Counted from the stretch's first letter, positions 1 to 9,316 are shown. The stretch is 42,956 bases of DNA from Saprospiraceae bacterium (GCA_022841345.1 JALHRR010000039.1:1-42956), one strand, 5' to 3'. Notes: a model not told the origin generated them from the letters alone. Program-made: numbers and translations.

Positions 1-313
1 CTTCCTTTGTAAATCCTCCACAAATCAAATGTGGAATGGCCTCCACCTGATAGCGGGTCATAATTCCAAAACAGATTCCTACCGTCCCCGGATGCTTTCT
101 GATAGATGCCTTTTCATAGTATCCTGAAGGCATTTTTTTGTAAATGTATTCCTCCCGATGGTACGTAACATCAATGAATGGTGGCTTGAATTCCATCAAA
201 GGATCAAGCGTCTTGAAAATAGTCTGGATACTTCCACCTTTCAAAGGAGGTAATATTTCAAATGATACTAATGTCTTTCCTGCTTCTGCAGCAAGGTGGT
301 CTGTAACTTTCAT
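1..313 (-). CDS. metF: 5,10-methylenetetrahydrofolate reductase, N-terminal part (window edge)
   Basis: This is the first 104 codons of a minus-strand gene that runs off the left edge. Known role: MetF reduces methylenetetrahydrofolate to 5-methyl-tetrahydrofolate with an FAD cofactor, supplying the methyl group for methionine synthesis. Seen: the protein starts MKVTDHLAAEAGKTL and continues with SFEILPPLKGG, the conserved first strand of the MTHFR barrel holding the acidic catalytic residue, then MEFKPPFIDVTYHREEY and, near the edge, PHLICGGFTKE, all typical of the family in Bacteroidota. The ATG at 313 matches the usual family start. The gene diverges from the hexosaminidase gene, leaving about 250 bases between them. 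I saw no SAM riboswitch there. Identification is secure; only the N-terminal third can be judged. Confidence 0.9.
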   Translation of the reverse strand, partial: MKVTDHLAAEAGKTLVSFEILPPLKGGSIQTIFKTLDPLMEFKPPFIDVTYHREEYIYKKMPSGYYEKASIRKHPGTVGICFGIMTRYQVEAIPHLICGGFTKE

Positions 314-565
314 AGTCTTGATAAGAATTCCCGATGAGGCCTCAAAATTAGTTTTTTACAGGAACAAAAAGAAAAGAAGTCCAATGCCTTTAGAGAGGGA
401 GTGATTTCGGATTACATTTGTAAAACGCCCTGATTCCAGAGATAATGCACGAAATATCCATAATACGAACCTGATCTTTCAAATATTTTACCTCGATTTC
501 ATTCCAATTTTTACCGTATCATTGCAATTGTGCCTCCCCGATTCTTCATTTACGATCTTTAAAAT

Positions 566-2575
566 ATGAAAATACTAGTCACTTTATTACTGGGCGCTAT
601 GGTTTTCTGCGCTCAAAGTCAAACTCCTTCCTTTATGCCTTTGCCTCATTCAATTGAAATGCAATCCGGCAAAATGTTTATTGACTCTAATTTCAATATC
701 GCCCTCAATGGTCCGGAATCCAAACGATTGACTGTGGCTTCAGGCCGTTTTTTAGCAAGATTGGGAAAGGCAACTGCTATCAGAATTCCAATGAATTCGA
801 TTCTCAGGAGAAATAAAGGAAATGTTGAAATCACTATACAATCGAGCCCTTCGATGCCTTCTGAAACTGCAGATGAAAGTTACAGCCTAAAAATAGAATC
901 ACAAAAAATATTACTTCAAGCTGCATCTGATCTGGGTGCCATGAGGGGGTTAGAGACGCTGTTACAAAGTCTGCAACAGGACATAAGTGGCTTTTACTTT
1001 CCTGCGCTGAAAATAGAAGACAGCCCCAGATTTGCCTGGAGAGGACTAATGATGGATGCTTGCAGGCATTTTATGCCAGTGGATGTTGTCAAAAGAACCC
1101 TGGACGTCATGTCTTCCATGAAAATGAATGTCTTTCACTGGCATCTCAGTGAAGATCAGGGATTCAGGGTCGAGAGCAGGAAGTTTCCACTATTGCATGA
1201 AAAAGGCTCAGATGGAATGTATTATACACAGGCACAGATAAAGGATATCGTGCAATATGCAGACCTGCGCGGAATCAGGGTGATCCCCGAATTTGATTTA
1301 CCCGGCCATGCTACAGCCTGGCTGGTGGGTTATCCAGAGCTGGCATCGGCTCCTGGTCCCTATGACATTGAGCGTTTCTTTGGTGTGTTTGATCCGACAT
1401 TTGATCCGACTATAGAGCGGACGTATGAATTTCTGGATGCATTTTTTGGAGAAATGGCCACATTATTTCCTGATCCGATTATGCATATTGGGGGGGATGA
1501 GAACAATGGAATTCAGTGGAATAACAATCCGGCAATCCAGTCATTTATGAACGATAATGGAATAAGAGATAATCACGGTTTGCAGGTGTATTTCAATAAA
1601 CGTCTGATTACGATTCTGAAGAAATATAATAAACAAATGATGGGATGGGATGAAATTATGGAAGAGGGATTACCCACTTCTGCCATCATTCATTCCTGGC
1701 GGGGAAAGGAGTTTTTGGTCAAGGCTTCAGAAAAAGGTTATAAGACAGTATTGTCGGCCGGATATTATATCGATCTCTCACATTCCGCTGCCCAGCATTA
1801 CAAAAATGATCCGATTACATCAGAGATGATATTGACTACTGAGCAAAGATCCCGAATTTTAGGTGGAGAAGCTCCTATGTGGGCAGAACTGGTCAATGAA
1901 GAGAATGTCGAATCCCGCATCTGGCCCAGAGTGGCGGCGATTGCAGAGCGTTTTTGGTCCTCGGGGGAAGTGAAGGATGAGGTGGATATGTATCGAAGAT
2001 TGCTGGCCATCGAACCCTTCCTGGAGCTTTCCGGAAGTCATCATGTGAGAAACAGAGAAATGATGATTCGCAGATTATGGGGAGGCAATGACTGGCAAAT
2101 TTTAATGAATCTGCTGGATTGGCTGGAGCCAGTAGAAGGATATAAACGTCATGGATCAAAACCACGATACAACTCTCTGGTGCCGCTCAGCCGTGCTGTC
2201 GATGCTACTATGCCGGATGCCTGTAATGTGGTGAAATTCAGAGTGCTTCTGGATGATTTTGTAAAAACAAAAGACAGTAACACCTGGAATAAAATGTACG
2301 CCATGATCACTGAAACGATGGCGCAAAGACAGATTTTAATGGAAATCCTGCCCCAAAAACCTGCTCTCAGGGAAATGATTCCTTTGTCTGACAATGTCAT
2401 GCAATCAGCGGAAATCACACGACAGATCATGGATTATTACCATAAAAATAAGTCTCTGAAAGGCCTGAACACTAAGGATCTTTTGAATCGGGCTTCTGTA
2501 TTTCAGACTGTTCATGCGGAATTGGAATCAGGCTTTTTACCGATGATGGAGGAATTGGTGAAGAAGTTAGAGTGA
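566..2575 (+). CDS. Secreted beta-N-acetylhexosaminidase, GH20 family
   Basis: The 669-residue enzyme should remove terminal beta-linked N-acetylglucosamine or N-acetylgalactosamine from chitin fragments or glycans. Seen: a signal peptide at residues 1-19 (hydrophobic core then CAQSQT), a GH20b-like N-terminal domain to about residue 150, then the GH20 barrel opening with FAWRGLMMDACRHF. The catalytic pair Asp311-Glu312 lies in MHIGGDENNG; in this family Glu is the acid/base and Asp orients the substrate's acetamido group. VFHWHLSEDQGFR and EFDLPGHATAW are further substrate-site motifs. The Cys in the signal region does not make a good lipobox, so the protein is probably periplasmic or secreted. 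A helical C-terminal segment of about 150 residues follows the barrel. The downstream neighbour is convergent, across a tandem repeat. Confidence 0.93.
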   Translation: MKILVTLLLGAMVFCAQSQTPSFMPLPHSIEMQSGKMFIDSNFNIALNGPESKRLTVASGRFLARLGKATAIRIPMNSILRRNKGNVEITIQSSPSMPSETADESYSLKIESQKILLQAASDLGAMRGLETLLQSLQQDISGFYFPALKIEDSPRFAWRGLMMDACRHFMPVDVVKRTLDVMSSMKMNVFHWHLSEDQGFRVESRKFPLLHEKGSDGMYYTQAQIKDIVQYADLRGIRVIPEFDLPGHATAWLVGYPELASAPGPYDIERFFGVFDPTFDPTIERTYEFLDAFFGEMATLFPDPIMHIGGDENNGIQWNNNPAIQSFMNDNGIRDNHGLQVYFNKRLITILKKYNKQMMGWDEIMEEGLPTSAIIHSWRGKEFLVKASEKGYKTVLSAGYYIDLSHSAAQHYKNDPITSEMILTTEQRSRILGGEAPMWAELVNEENVESRIWPRVAAIAERFWSSGEVKDEVDMYRRLLAIEPFLELSGSHHVRNREMMIRRLWGGNDWQILMNLLDWLEPVEGYKRHGSKPRYNSLVPLSRAVDATMPDACNVVKFRVLLDDFVKTKDSNTWNKMYAMITETMAQRQILMEILPQKPALREMIPLSDNVMQSAEITRQIMDYYHKNKSLKGLNTKDLLNRASVFQTVHAELESGFLPMMEELVKKLE

Positions 2576-2585
2576 TTTTAGAATA

Positions 2586-3110
2586 GCTTCTTCATAACCG
2601 GATTCGGAAAATTACCAGTACGATTCATGCGTTCCCGCCTGCCACTAAATTGACAAGACCAAAGAAATTGTCCAATTTTGGGGCTGTATCCTTTTGGTGC
2701 TGCTAATTTATTAGCAGCCTTTGAACTTGATAGCTTCTTAATAACTGAGTTCGGAAATTACCAGCACGATTTCAGACGTTCCCGCCTGCCAATAAATTGA
2801 CAAGACCAAAGAAATTGTCCAATTTTGGTGCTGTATCCTTTTGGTGCTGCTAATTTATTAGCAGCCTTTGAACTTGATAGCTTCTTAATAACTGAGTTCG
2901 GAAATTACCAGCACGATTTTAAGCGTTACCGCTTGCCAATAAATTGGCAAGACCAAAGAAATTGTCCAATTTTGGTGCTGTATCCTTTTGGTGCTGCTAA
3001 TTTATTAGCAGCCTTTGAACTTGATAGCTTCTTAATAACTGAGTTCGGAAATTACCAGCACGATTTTAAGCGTTACCGCTTGCCAATAAATTGGCAAGAT
3101 CAAAAGAATC
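2586..3110. repeat. 147-bp tandem repeat, about 3.6 copies, hairpin-rich
   Basis: Four copies start at 2586, 2733, 2880 and 3027, an exact 147-base period; the last copy is cut off near 3110. Each full unit carries a perfect hairpin GCTGCTAATTTATTAGCAGC and a second hairpin around CTTGCCAATAAATTGGCAAG. Copies 1 and 2 have two C-A mismatches in the second stem, while copies 3 and 4 have both sites changed to proper pairs. The repeat fills the space between the convergent hexosaminidase and tonB-like genes, so it may act as a transcription barrier. The period is a multiple of three, so an open frame runs through it, but I do not consider it a gene. Confidence 0.95.
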
Positions 3111-3134
3111 TAAATGCGATAGTAAGACCTAAAA

Positions 3135-4007
3135 TTACTGAACCTTGAAATTAATCGTAACAGTCCCACACTGCTTGTCCACATTAGATGCAGAGAATTT
3201 AAATTTCTTAGCACTATTGATAGCAAGATTCCTTAGGTCATTATCTGCAGTAGTTGAACCCTGTTGTGTATAGTCAGCACTCGTGACTTCACCGCTGCTG
3301 TTAACACATATACGGACAACTACAATTCCTGTTTTTTGGGATTTATCCGTGATACTTGGCGTATGAACTACTCCCCTGCCTTGCAATCCACCACCAATAT
3401 TACCTTTACCTGTACTGATACCTTCCAGGTTTTTGGCATTAGGATCACCTTTAGGATCGCCCTGATTACCGGCTTTATCGGTGCTTCCTTTACCTGAGCC
3501 ACCGAAAGCATCACCAAATTGTTTTTTGGCTTTGTCGTATTCAGCCTGCTTTCTGGCATCTTCTGCCTTCCGCTCTTTCTCAGCTATCTCAGCTTTTTCC
3601 TTTGCTTCTTTATCTCGTTTGCGCTCATCTTCGACAGCTTTCTTGCGCTCTTCTTCTTTCTTTTTCATAGCCGCCACATTCGGATCTTCAGCAGTTACTA
3701 CTTCTTTCTGCGTCTCTACAGGCGTTACAGGTTTAGAGACCGGGTCGGTGACGGTTTTCTTTTCTTCTTCGCTCGGTGGCTTAGGCGGAACTTCTTCTTC
3801 CTGCTGAGTATCAGGTTTAGAATCTCCTTTACCTATATCAGGCATACCGAAACTCACTAAAATACCTTCCTGGCCCGGAGGTGGATCAGGATAGCTCAAT
3901 AATGGCAGAATAGCTATCAACAATACAAGCGCGTGTATGATGATGCTGGTAATCAAACCCCGCCTCTTATTTTCTTTTTCTGTTAAACTGATTTGCTGGT
4001 ACATCAT
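3135..4007 (-). CDS. tonB: TonB-family energy transducer
   Basis: The 290-residue protein should carry proton-motive energy from the ExbB-ExbD motor to TonB-dependent receptors in the outer membrane. Seen: a short cytoplasmic tail MMYQQISLTEKENKRR, one membrane segment at about residues 17-40, a proline- and charge-rich periplasmic stretch (PKPPSEEEKK, then a long Lys/Glu/Ala-rich helix at about 110-165), a glycine-rich linker, and a C-terminal TonB-like domain beginning GIVVVRICVNSSGEV. The highly charged middle is also why long false frames appear on the opposite strand. It is the last gene of exbB-exbD-tonB, 56 bases after exbD. Two adjacent ATG codons make the start uncertain by one residue. 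A TolA-like role is an alternative, but the C-terminal domain looks like TonB. Confidence 0.85.
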   Translation of the reverse strand: MMYQQISLTEKENKRRGLITSIIIHALVLLIAILPLLSYPDPPPGQEGILVSFGMPDIGKGDSKPDTQQEEEVPPKPPSEEEKKTVTDPVSKPVTPVETQKEVVTAEDPNVAAMKKKEEERKKAVEDERKRDKEAKEKAEIAEKERKAEDARKQAEYDKAKKQFGDAFGGSGKGSTDKAGNQGDPKGDPNAKNLEGISTGKGNIGGGLQGRGVVHTPSITDKSQKTGIVVVRICVNSSGEVTSADYTQQGSTTADNDLRNLAINSAKKFKFSASNVDKQCGTVTINFKVQ

Positions 4008-4063
4008 GGCTTCAACATTTAAACTATAAACGGATGAACATAAAGAGAGTTATCCATGGTTCC

Positions 4064-4468
4064 CTATTTTCCGGGTTCTGTTGCTAAAATTGCATTTACA
4101 TTCAACTTATTTGCCATGTCCATGACTGCTACTACATATTCTATTGGAGATCCTCTTTCTGCAAGAATAGTTATTGTCAATTTTTCCTCATTCTTGGCAG
4201 ATTGAATTTGTCTCGAAATATTATTCTCTATGCTTTCCAGAGGCATAGCAGTGGTATTGTAATAATACTTGCCATCCTTGGTAATAGAGACTGCCATAGA
4301 AGGTGGTGCAACAGTTTGAGAATTGGAGCTCGGCAACTTCAGGTTCAGTGCATTTTGACTGACCAATGTAGAGGTCAACATGAAAAATATCAATAAAAGG
4401 AAAATGATGTCTGTCATAGAGGACATACTAAATTCCGCACTTGCTCTCGATCTTCTTACTAATCCCAT
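4064..4468 (-). CDS. exbD: Biopolymer transport protein ExbD/TolR
   Basis: The 134-residue inner-membrane protein forms the proton-responsive shaft of the ExbB-ExbD motor. Seen: a basic N-terminus MGLVRRSRASAEFSMSSM, then Asp20 directly at the start of the single membrane segment (TDIIFLLLIFFMLTSTLV). That position corresponds to the essential membrane aspartate of the ExbD/TolR family. A periplasmic domain of about 90 residues follows, with the usual pattern LNLKLPSSNSQ and ITKDGKYYYN. Length matches the family. It lies 18 bases after exbB and 56 before tonB, all on one strand, so the three are very likely co-transcribed. Confidence 0.9.
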   Translation of the reverse strand: MGLVRRSRASAEFSMSSMTDIIFLLLIFFMLTSTLVSQNALNLKLPSSNSQTVAPPSMAVSITKDGKYYYNTTAMPLESIENNISRQIQSAKNEEKLTITILAERGSPIEYVVAVMDMANKLNVNAILATEPGK

Positions 4469-4486
4469 TTGTGACGGTTTTTAGGG

Positions 4487-5185
4487 TTATGCAGGCTCCT
4501 GCAAAAGGTCCAAAAATTCAATAGTTGTACTTTCCATATTGAACACTACTTTATCCACCTTGGATGTCAGCCAGTTGTATCCAATCATAGCAGGAATACC
4601 TGTAGCCAAACCAAAAGCAGTTGTCAAAAGCGCCTGATAAATACCACCGGCCAATACATCGGGAGTAACATTTTGCTGACTTGCCATTTCATAAAAAGAC
4701 AAAATCATACCCGTTACAGTTCCAAAGAATCCAATCATCGGCGCCGCACCGGCAATACTCGCAAGGTTAGAAAGATTTTTTTCCAGCTTGAAAATCTCAA
4801 GATTACCAACATTCTCAATGGCTTTGTCAATGTCAGCCAAGGGCTTACCGATACGTTGCAATCCTTTTTCAACCATTCTGGCGACAGGTGAGTCATTGTT
4901 TTGACACAATGCCTTGGCAGCCGCAATATTTCCCGATTGAACACTCATACGGATGTTGTTCATAAAGTTAGCATCAATTTTGGAAGCTTTGTTGATAGTA
5001 AGGTACCTCTCAACAAAAATCGTTAATGCCAGGATTGAAATTGCAAACTGAATAAGGTAAATGGTCAGACCAATCATACCCCCTTCAAAGATAATGTCCA
5101 TTACACTTTTGGACTCGATGGTAGGCTCAACTACCGGTTCCAGTTCAGTTGTGACTTGCAGCAAAACAAATAAGAAATCAGTCAT
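4487..5185 (-). CDS. exbB: ExbB/TolQ/MotA-type proton channel protein
   Basis: The 232-residue protein is the channel-forming partner of ExbD. Seen: a membrane segment at about residues 34-58 (GLTIYLIQFAISILALTIFV) followed by ERYLTI, a large cytoplasmic loop (about 60-130), and two further membrane helices at about 135-160 (IAGAAPMIGFFGTVTGMI) and 175-200 (LTTAFGLATGIPAMIGYNW), the typical ExbB/TolQ arrangement with conserved Gly-Thr-Val-Gly and polar Thr residues in the channel helices. The N-terminal 28 residues are an extra, partly hydrophobic extension. First gene of the operon, with a good -7 box about 40 bases before the ATG. Confidence 0.9.
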   Translation of the reverse strand: MTDFLFVLLQVTTELEPVVEPTIESKSVMDIIFEGGMIGLTIYLIQFAISILALTIFVERYLTINKASKIDANFMNNIRMSVQSGNIAAAKALCQNNDSPVARMVEKGLQRIGKPLADIDKAIENVGNLEIFKLEKNLSNLASIAGAAPMIGFFGTVTGMILSFYEMASQQNVTPDVLAGGIYQALLTTAFGLATGIPAMIGYNWLTSKVDKVVFNMESTTIEFLDLLQEPA

Positions 5186-5225
5186 GGATTAATACGTTTG
5201 GTTTTTAGGGAATTAAATTCAGCAA

Positions 5226-5233
5226 CAAATATA
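5226..5233 (-). promoter_or_regulatory. Candidate -7 box of exbB-exbD-tonB
   Basis: On the minus strand the sequence reads TATATTTG, a full match to the Bacteroidota -7 consensus TAnnTTTG. It lies 40 bases before the exbB ATG in an AT-rich divergent region. I see no convincing TTG box at 18-21 bases upstream, so confidence is moderate. Confidence 0.45.
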
Positions 5234-5433
5234 GTATATAACTAACATACACATTAATTATTTCTATAATATAATTTATAAATAACGATGTAATTTATTA
5301 AAATATATAGGCGTGAGTGGCAGCTTGGATTTTTTGTATATCTTTCGAGACGATCCTATAACGAAGTTTAAAACAATATTGACATAAAGTCTATTTCTTT
5401 TTTTATCACTAATGCACCAAAAGAATCACCTGC

Positions 5434-7821
5434 ATGAGAAAAATCAAACGAGTAGCGGTCCTGGGTTCCGGAATCATGGGCTCCGGAATTGCATGCCATT
5501 TAGCAAATATCGGTTTGGAGGTCCTGATGCTGGACATCCTCCCAGCCGGAGTAGATGAAAAAAATGATGGAAATGCATCCGTAAGAAATTCAATCGCTCA
5601 AAATGCATTGCAAACTGCTTTGAAATCAAAGCCAGCACCTTTATACAGACAGGATTTTGCATCCAGAATTAAAGTTGGCAACTTTGAAGATGATCTGTCG
5701 AAAATCAAGGATTATGACTGGATCATCGAGGTCATTATCGAGCGACTGGACATCAAGCAACAACTTTTTGAAAAGGTAGATCGGCTCAGAAAGCCCGCGA
5801 CGCTTGTAACATCCAACACATCAGGTATTCCGATCCATATGATGGCGGAAGGCAGGTCAGATGATTTCAAAAAACACTTTCTGGGAACACATTTTTTCAA
5901 TCCGCCCCGATATCTAAGGTTGCTGGAAATCATCCCTACCCCTGAAACAGATCCGGAAGTCGTGGATTTCTTCATGTCCTACGGAGAAAAATATCTAGGC
6001 AAACAAACTGTACTTTGTAAAGATACCCCTGCATTTATCGCCAATAGAGTAGGCGTGTTTGCGATGGGACATATTTTCCAGTTGACCAAAGAGCTTGGCC
6101 TCTCTATCAATGATGTGGATAAATTGACCGGCCCTGCTCTTGCCCGGCCCAATACAGGTACTTTCCGACTGGCAGATCTAGTGGGTCTTGACACTGCAGT
6201 AAAAGTGATTCAGGGTATCGTAGATAATTGCCCCGATGATGTAATCATTCAGTCAATGAAAATGCCTGAATATCTCAATTATCTGGTGGATAATAAATGG
6301 TACGGAAACAAATCAGGGAAAGGTTTTTACTTAAAATCCAATGAAAAAGATGCATCCGGAAAAAATATAATACAGTCACTGAATTTGGATACGCTGGAAT
6401 ATGAAATTCCGGGTAAATCAGATTTGGCCAGTCTGAATGTTTCAAAACAAATAGATGATCCTAAGCGCAGAATTCAGGCCTTATTCGCCCATGCAGACAA
6501 AGGGGGGCAACTGATCAAACAATCTCTGGCAGGACTCTTTGCATATGTTTCTCATCGCATTCCTGAAATTTCAGACACCACATTTGCCATTGATCATGCA
6601 TTGAAGGCTGGATTTGCATGGGATTTCGGTCCATTTGAATATTGGGATATAATCGGTATCGATGCAGGAGCAAAAGCTGCAGAAGAACTAGGTTATCCTG
6701 TGGCTCCGTGGATTCAGGAAATGCTGGATGCCGGTTTTACCTCATTTTATCAGGTTGCCGGAGGGCAGTTGCAGTATTATGATATATCTTCAAAATCCTA
6801 CAAAAATATTCCCGGCACAGAGAATGTAATCGAGCTGGATTATCTCAGAGATCGTCAACCAGTCTTTAAAAATGATGAAATTGTCCTTCACGATATTGGA
6901 GATGGAGTTCTTTGCCTGGAATTTAGAAGTAAAATGAATGCCATCGGTGAAGGAATTCTAAGAGGAATGGGCGAGTCTATCAGAATTGCAGAAGAAGATG
7001 GATGGAAAGGACTTGTCATCGGAAACGGATCCAAAAACTTCACGGTCGGAGCCAATCTGATGATGATCGCTATGCTGGCTTATCAACAGGAATATGATGA
7101 ACTGAATATGGCTATTGACATGTTTCAGCAAGCTACCATGAGATGCAGGTATTCCAGTATTCCTGTAGTAGCCGCTACTCAGGGTTATGTTTTTGGTGGA
7201 GGTTGTGAGACTATCATGCACTGCGATGCTGCGGTTTGTGCAGCAGAGAGTTACATAGGACTGGTAGAAGTGGGTGTTGGTTTGATCCCCGGTGGAGCAG
7301 GAACTAAGGAATTTGCCTTGCGCTTATCTGACTCATTTACGGAAGGAGACGTGATGATTCCGTCCTTAATTGAACGCTTCAAAACTATAGCCATGGCTTC
7401 AGTAGCTACATCAGCACATGAAGCATACTCACTCGGCTATCTTACTCACAAAGACAGAGTTGTAGTTAATGCTGAGCATAGAATCATGGAAGCGAAGAAA
7501 GAGGTATTGCGACTTGCAGATAACTATGTCATGCCCATCCGCAGGGAGGATGTGTACGTTCTTGGAAGACAGGGCTTAGGAGCTTTGTACACAGCTGCAC
7601 ACAGCCTTTATTTGGGAAAATATGCTTCAGAACACGATATCAAAATAGCAAAAAAAATAGCTTATGTACTTTGCGGTGGTGATCTGACCGGCCCTCAAAA
7701 AGTTTCTGAAAAATATCTATTGGATATTGAAAGAGAAGCATTCCTGAGCCTTTGCGGAGAGCAAAAAACGCTCGAAAGAATTCAGCATATGCTTGAAAAA
7801 GGGAAACCATTAAGAAACTAA
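5434..7821 (+). CDS. 3-Hydroxyacyl-CoA dehydrogenase / enoyl-CoA hydratase fusion
   Basis: The 795-residue enzyme should carry out the hydration and NAD-dependent oxidation steps of fatty-acid beta-oxidation. Domain order is dehydrogenase first, hydratase last, as in Bacillus FadN and the reverse of E. coli FadB. Seen: the Rossmann motif VLGSGIMGSGIACHLANIG (Gly11, Gly13, Gly16), the catalytic-histidine motif GTHFFNPP (His153), two dehydrogenase C-terminal regions up to about residue 470, then a crotonase domain from about 485. Both hydratase glutamates are kept: Glu592 in FGGGCET and Glu612 in GLVEVGVG, with the usual 20-residue spacing. The thiolase gene follows after 50 bases, so the two make a beta-oxidation operon. 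The product should be cytoplasmic. Confidence 0.93.
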   Translation: MRKIKRVAVLGSGIMGSGIACHLANIGLEVLMLDILPAGVDEKNDGNASVRNSIAQNALQTALKSKPAPLYRQDFASRIKVGNFEDDLSKIKDYDWIIEVIIERLDIKQQLFEKVDRLRKPATLVTSNTSGIPIHMMAEGRSDDFKKHFLGTHFFNPPRYLRLLEIIPTPETDPEVVDFFMSYGEKYLGKQTVLCKDTPAFIANRVGVFAMGHIFQLTKELGLSINDVDKLTGPALARPNTGTFRLADLVGLDTAVKVIQGIVDNCPDDVIIQSMKMPEYLNYLVDNKWYGNKSGKGFYLKSNEKDASGKNIIQSLNLDTLEYEIPGKSDLASLNVSKQIDDPKRRIQALFAHADKGGQLIKQSLAGLFAYVSHRIPEISDTTFAIDHALKAGFAWDFGPFEYWDIIGIDAGAKAAEELGYPVAPWIQEMLDAGFTSFYQVAGGQLQYYDISSKSYKNIPGTENVIELDYLRDRQPVFKNDEIVLHDIGDGVLCLEFRSKMNAIGEGILRGMGESIRIAEEDGWKGLVIGNGSKNFTVGANLMMIAMLAYQQEYDELNMAIDMFQQATMRCRYSSIPVVAATQGYVFGGGCETIMHCDAAVCAAESYIGLVEVGVGLIPGGAGTKEFALRLSDSFTEGDVMIPSLIERFKTIAMASVATSAHEAYSLGYLTHKDRVVVNAEHRIMEAKKEVLRLADNYVMPIRREDVYVLGRQGLGALYTAAHSLYLGKYASEHDIKIAKKIAYVLCGGDLTGPQKVSEKYLLDIEREAFLSLCGEQKTLERIQHMLEKGKPLRN

Positions 7822-7871
7822 TGCACTACTTTAGTTAAAAATTTGACAATCAATTGATAAAATATAAATAA

Positions 7872-9041
7872 ATGGACGCATATATTGTTAAAGCATATAG
7901 ATCACCTGTAGGCAAAGCCGGCAAAGGAAGCTTTAGAAATTACAGATCGGATGATCTGGCAGTGGATGTCATCGCACATTTGTTGAGTCAAACTCCGGAG
8001 TTAGACCCCGCCCTGGTGGATGATTGCATCGTGGGATGTGCCAATCCGGAAGGAGAACAAGGACTTCAGATCGGAAGACTGATTAGCACGAGAGCATTGG
8101 GAAAATCAGTCCCGGGTATGACAGTCAACAGATACTGCGCTTCAGGCTTAGAGACTATTTCTATCGCTGTTGCCAAAATAAAAGCCGGCATGGGAGAATG
8201 TTTTATCGCAGGTGGAACAGAAAGCATGAGCATGATTCCTATGACCGGATATAAGCTGGCACCAAATTATAATACTGCAAGTACTACTCCCGATTATGTA
8301 GTCGGAATGGGACTGACCGCTGAAGCAGTAGCAGGAAAATTCAAAATCAGCCGGGAAGATCAGGATGCATTTGCATACAGATCTCATCAACTGGCATCGA
8401 AAGCTATTTCTGAGGGTAAATTCAAGTCAGAAATTGTCCCCATTAATGTCCCTGAAGTATGGGTGGAAAATGATAAAAGAACTGAAAAATCAAAAGTAGT
8501 CGATACAGATGAAGGCGTCAGAGCAGATACAACTGTGGAAGCGTTAGCAAAACTAAAACCTGTATTCGCAAATGGGGGTTCTGTGACTGCCGGCAATTCT
8601 TCTCAAACATCCGATGGGGCTGCATTTGTTATAGTAATGAGTGAGCGCTTAATGAAGAGTCTGAATCTGCAACCTATTGCGAGACTGGCTTCTTGTTCGG
8701 TTGCAGGTGTAGAACCCATCTTAATGGGAATAGGTCCCTGCGCTGCAATTCCGAAGGCTCTAAGCTCAGCAGGATTGACATTGAATGATATCGATTTGAT
8801 TGAATTGAATGAAGCATTCGCAGCTCAGTCTCTTGCAGTGATCAGAGAGGCAGGTCTGGATCCTGATAAAGTCAATGTCAATGGAGGAGCGATTGCGCTC
8901 GGGCATCCACTGGGTTGTAGCGGCACGAAGTTGAGCACACAATTATTCAATGAATTGAAGAGACAAAACAAAAAATACGGTATGGTTACTGCCTGTGTTG
9001 GTGGTGGTCAGGGTATTGCGGGGATTTATGAGATGATGTAG
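7872..9041 (+). CDS. Acetyl-CoA C-acyltransferase (thiolase)
   Basis: The 389-residue thiolase cleaves 3-ketoacyl-CoA to acetyl-CoA and a shortened acyl-CoA, the last step of beta-oxidation. Seen: nucleophilic Cys89 in NRYCASGLE, His345 in ALGHPLGCSG, and the second catalytic Cys375 in TACVGGGQG, all in the standard order; AGGTESMSMIPM is the usual loop. Length matches the family. It follows the hydroxyacyl-CoA dehydrogenase fusion at 50 bases on the same strand. A biosynthetic acetoacetyl-CoA thiolase cannot be excluded from sequence, but the partner gene argues for degradation. Directly after the stop comes a purine-rich repeat described separately. Confidence 0.92.
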   Translation: MDAYIVKAYRSPVGKAGKGSFRNYRSDDLAVDVIAHLLSQTPELDPALVDDCIVGCANPEGEQGLQIGRLISTRALGKSVPGMTVNRYCASGLETISIAVAKIKAGMGECFIAGGTESMSMIPMTGYKLAPNYNTASTTPDYVVGMGLTAEAVAGKFKISREDQDAFAYRSHQLASKAISEGKFKSEIVPINVPEVWVENDKRTEKSKVVDTDEGVRADTTVEALAKLKPVFANGGSVTAGNSSQTSDGAAFVIVMSERLMKSLNLQPIARLASCSVAGVEPILMGIGPCAAIPKALSSAGLTLNDIDLIELNEAFAAQSLAVIREAGLDPDKVNVNGGAIALGHPLGCSGTKLSTQLFNELKRQNKKYGMVTACVGGGQGIAGIYEMM

Positions 9042-9045
9042 GGGG

Positions 9046-9222
9046 AGATTGAGGTGTGAGTGGGAGTTCTCTGCAGAGGGTGTGGGAAGATTGATAGTGC
9101 GTGTTTAGAGTACAGAGTGAGTGAGTTTGGGTGAGATTGATAGAGATTGACGTGTGTGTGGAGGGATTGTGTGGGCGTTTGGGAAGATTGATAAGATTGA
9201 GGGGATTGAAAAGATTGAGGTA
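9046..9222 (+). repeat. AGATTGA/GTGTGAG purine-rich array after the thiolase stop
   Basis: About 175 bases of almost pure G, A and T with irregular repeats of AGATTGA, AAGATTGATAAGATTG and GTGTGAG. The first unit, AGATTGAGGTGTGAG, starts 4 bases after the thiolase stop codon. Related blocks lie at 26864-27075, 28379-28510 and, on the minus strand, 39425-39553. Confidence 0.85.
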
Positions 9223-9244
9223 CCTGAATTTTCTAATTGAACTT

Positions 9245-9312
9245 CTGCATTCCTTTTACCTTTTTCCTTTTGCCTTGGCTCTTTTGCCTTGGCTCTTTTG
9301 CCTTTTGCCTTA
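9245..9312 (-). repeat. GGCAAAAG-type short repeats after the metalloprotease stop
   Basis: On the minus strand, a few bases after the stop codon of the metalloprotease gene, the sequence repeats AAGGCAAAAG and AGAGCCAAGGCAAAAG several times. It is a purine-rich low-complexity tract abutting the previous array head-on. I see no gene or clear terminator in 9042-9316. Confidence 0.8.
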
Positions 9313-9316
9313 CTCC

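Noticed and set aside
144-404. 86-codon plus-strand frame at the left edge
   Set aside because: It is antisense to metF, whose protein sequence is clearly recognisable on the minus strand.
314-420. Possible SAM riboswitch before metF
   Set aside because: I looked for a long four-way junction or other SAM-binding fold on the minus strand and found only a short GAGGCCTC palindrome.
2825-3148. 107-codon open frame running through the 147-bp repeat
   Set aside because: It stays open only because the period is a multiple of three and the copies are nearly identical. It has no promoter or family match and it overlaps the end of the tonB-like gene on the other strand.
3481-3860. Two long frames opposite the tonB-like gene
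   Set aside because: They are serine- and phenylalanine-rich mirror images of the Lys/Glu-rich segment of the real gene, a usual composition artefact.
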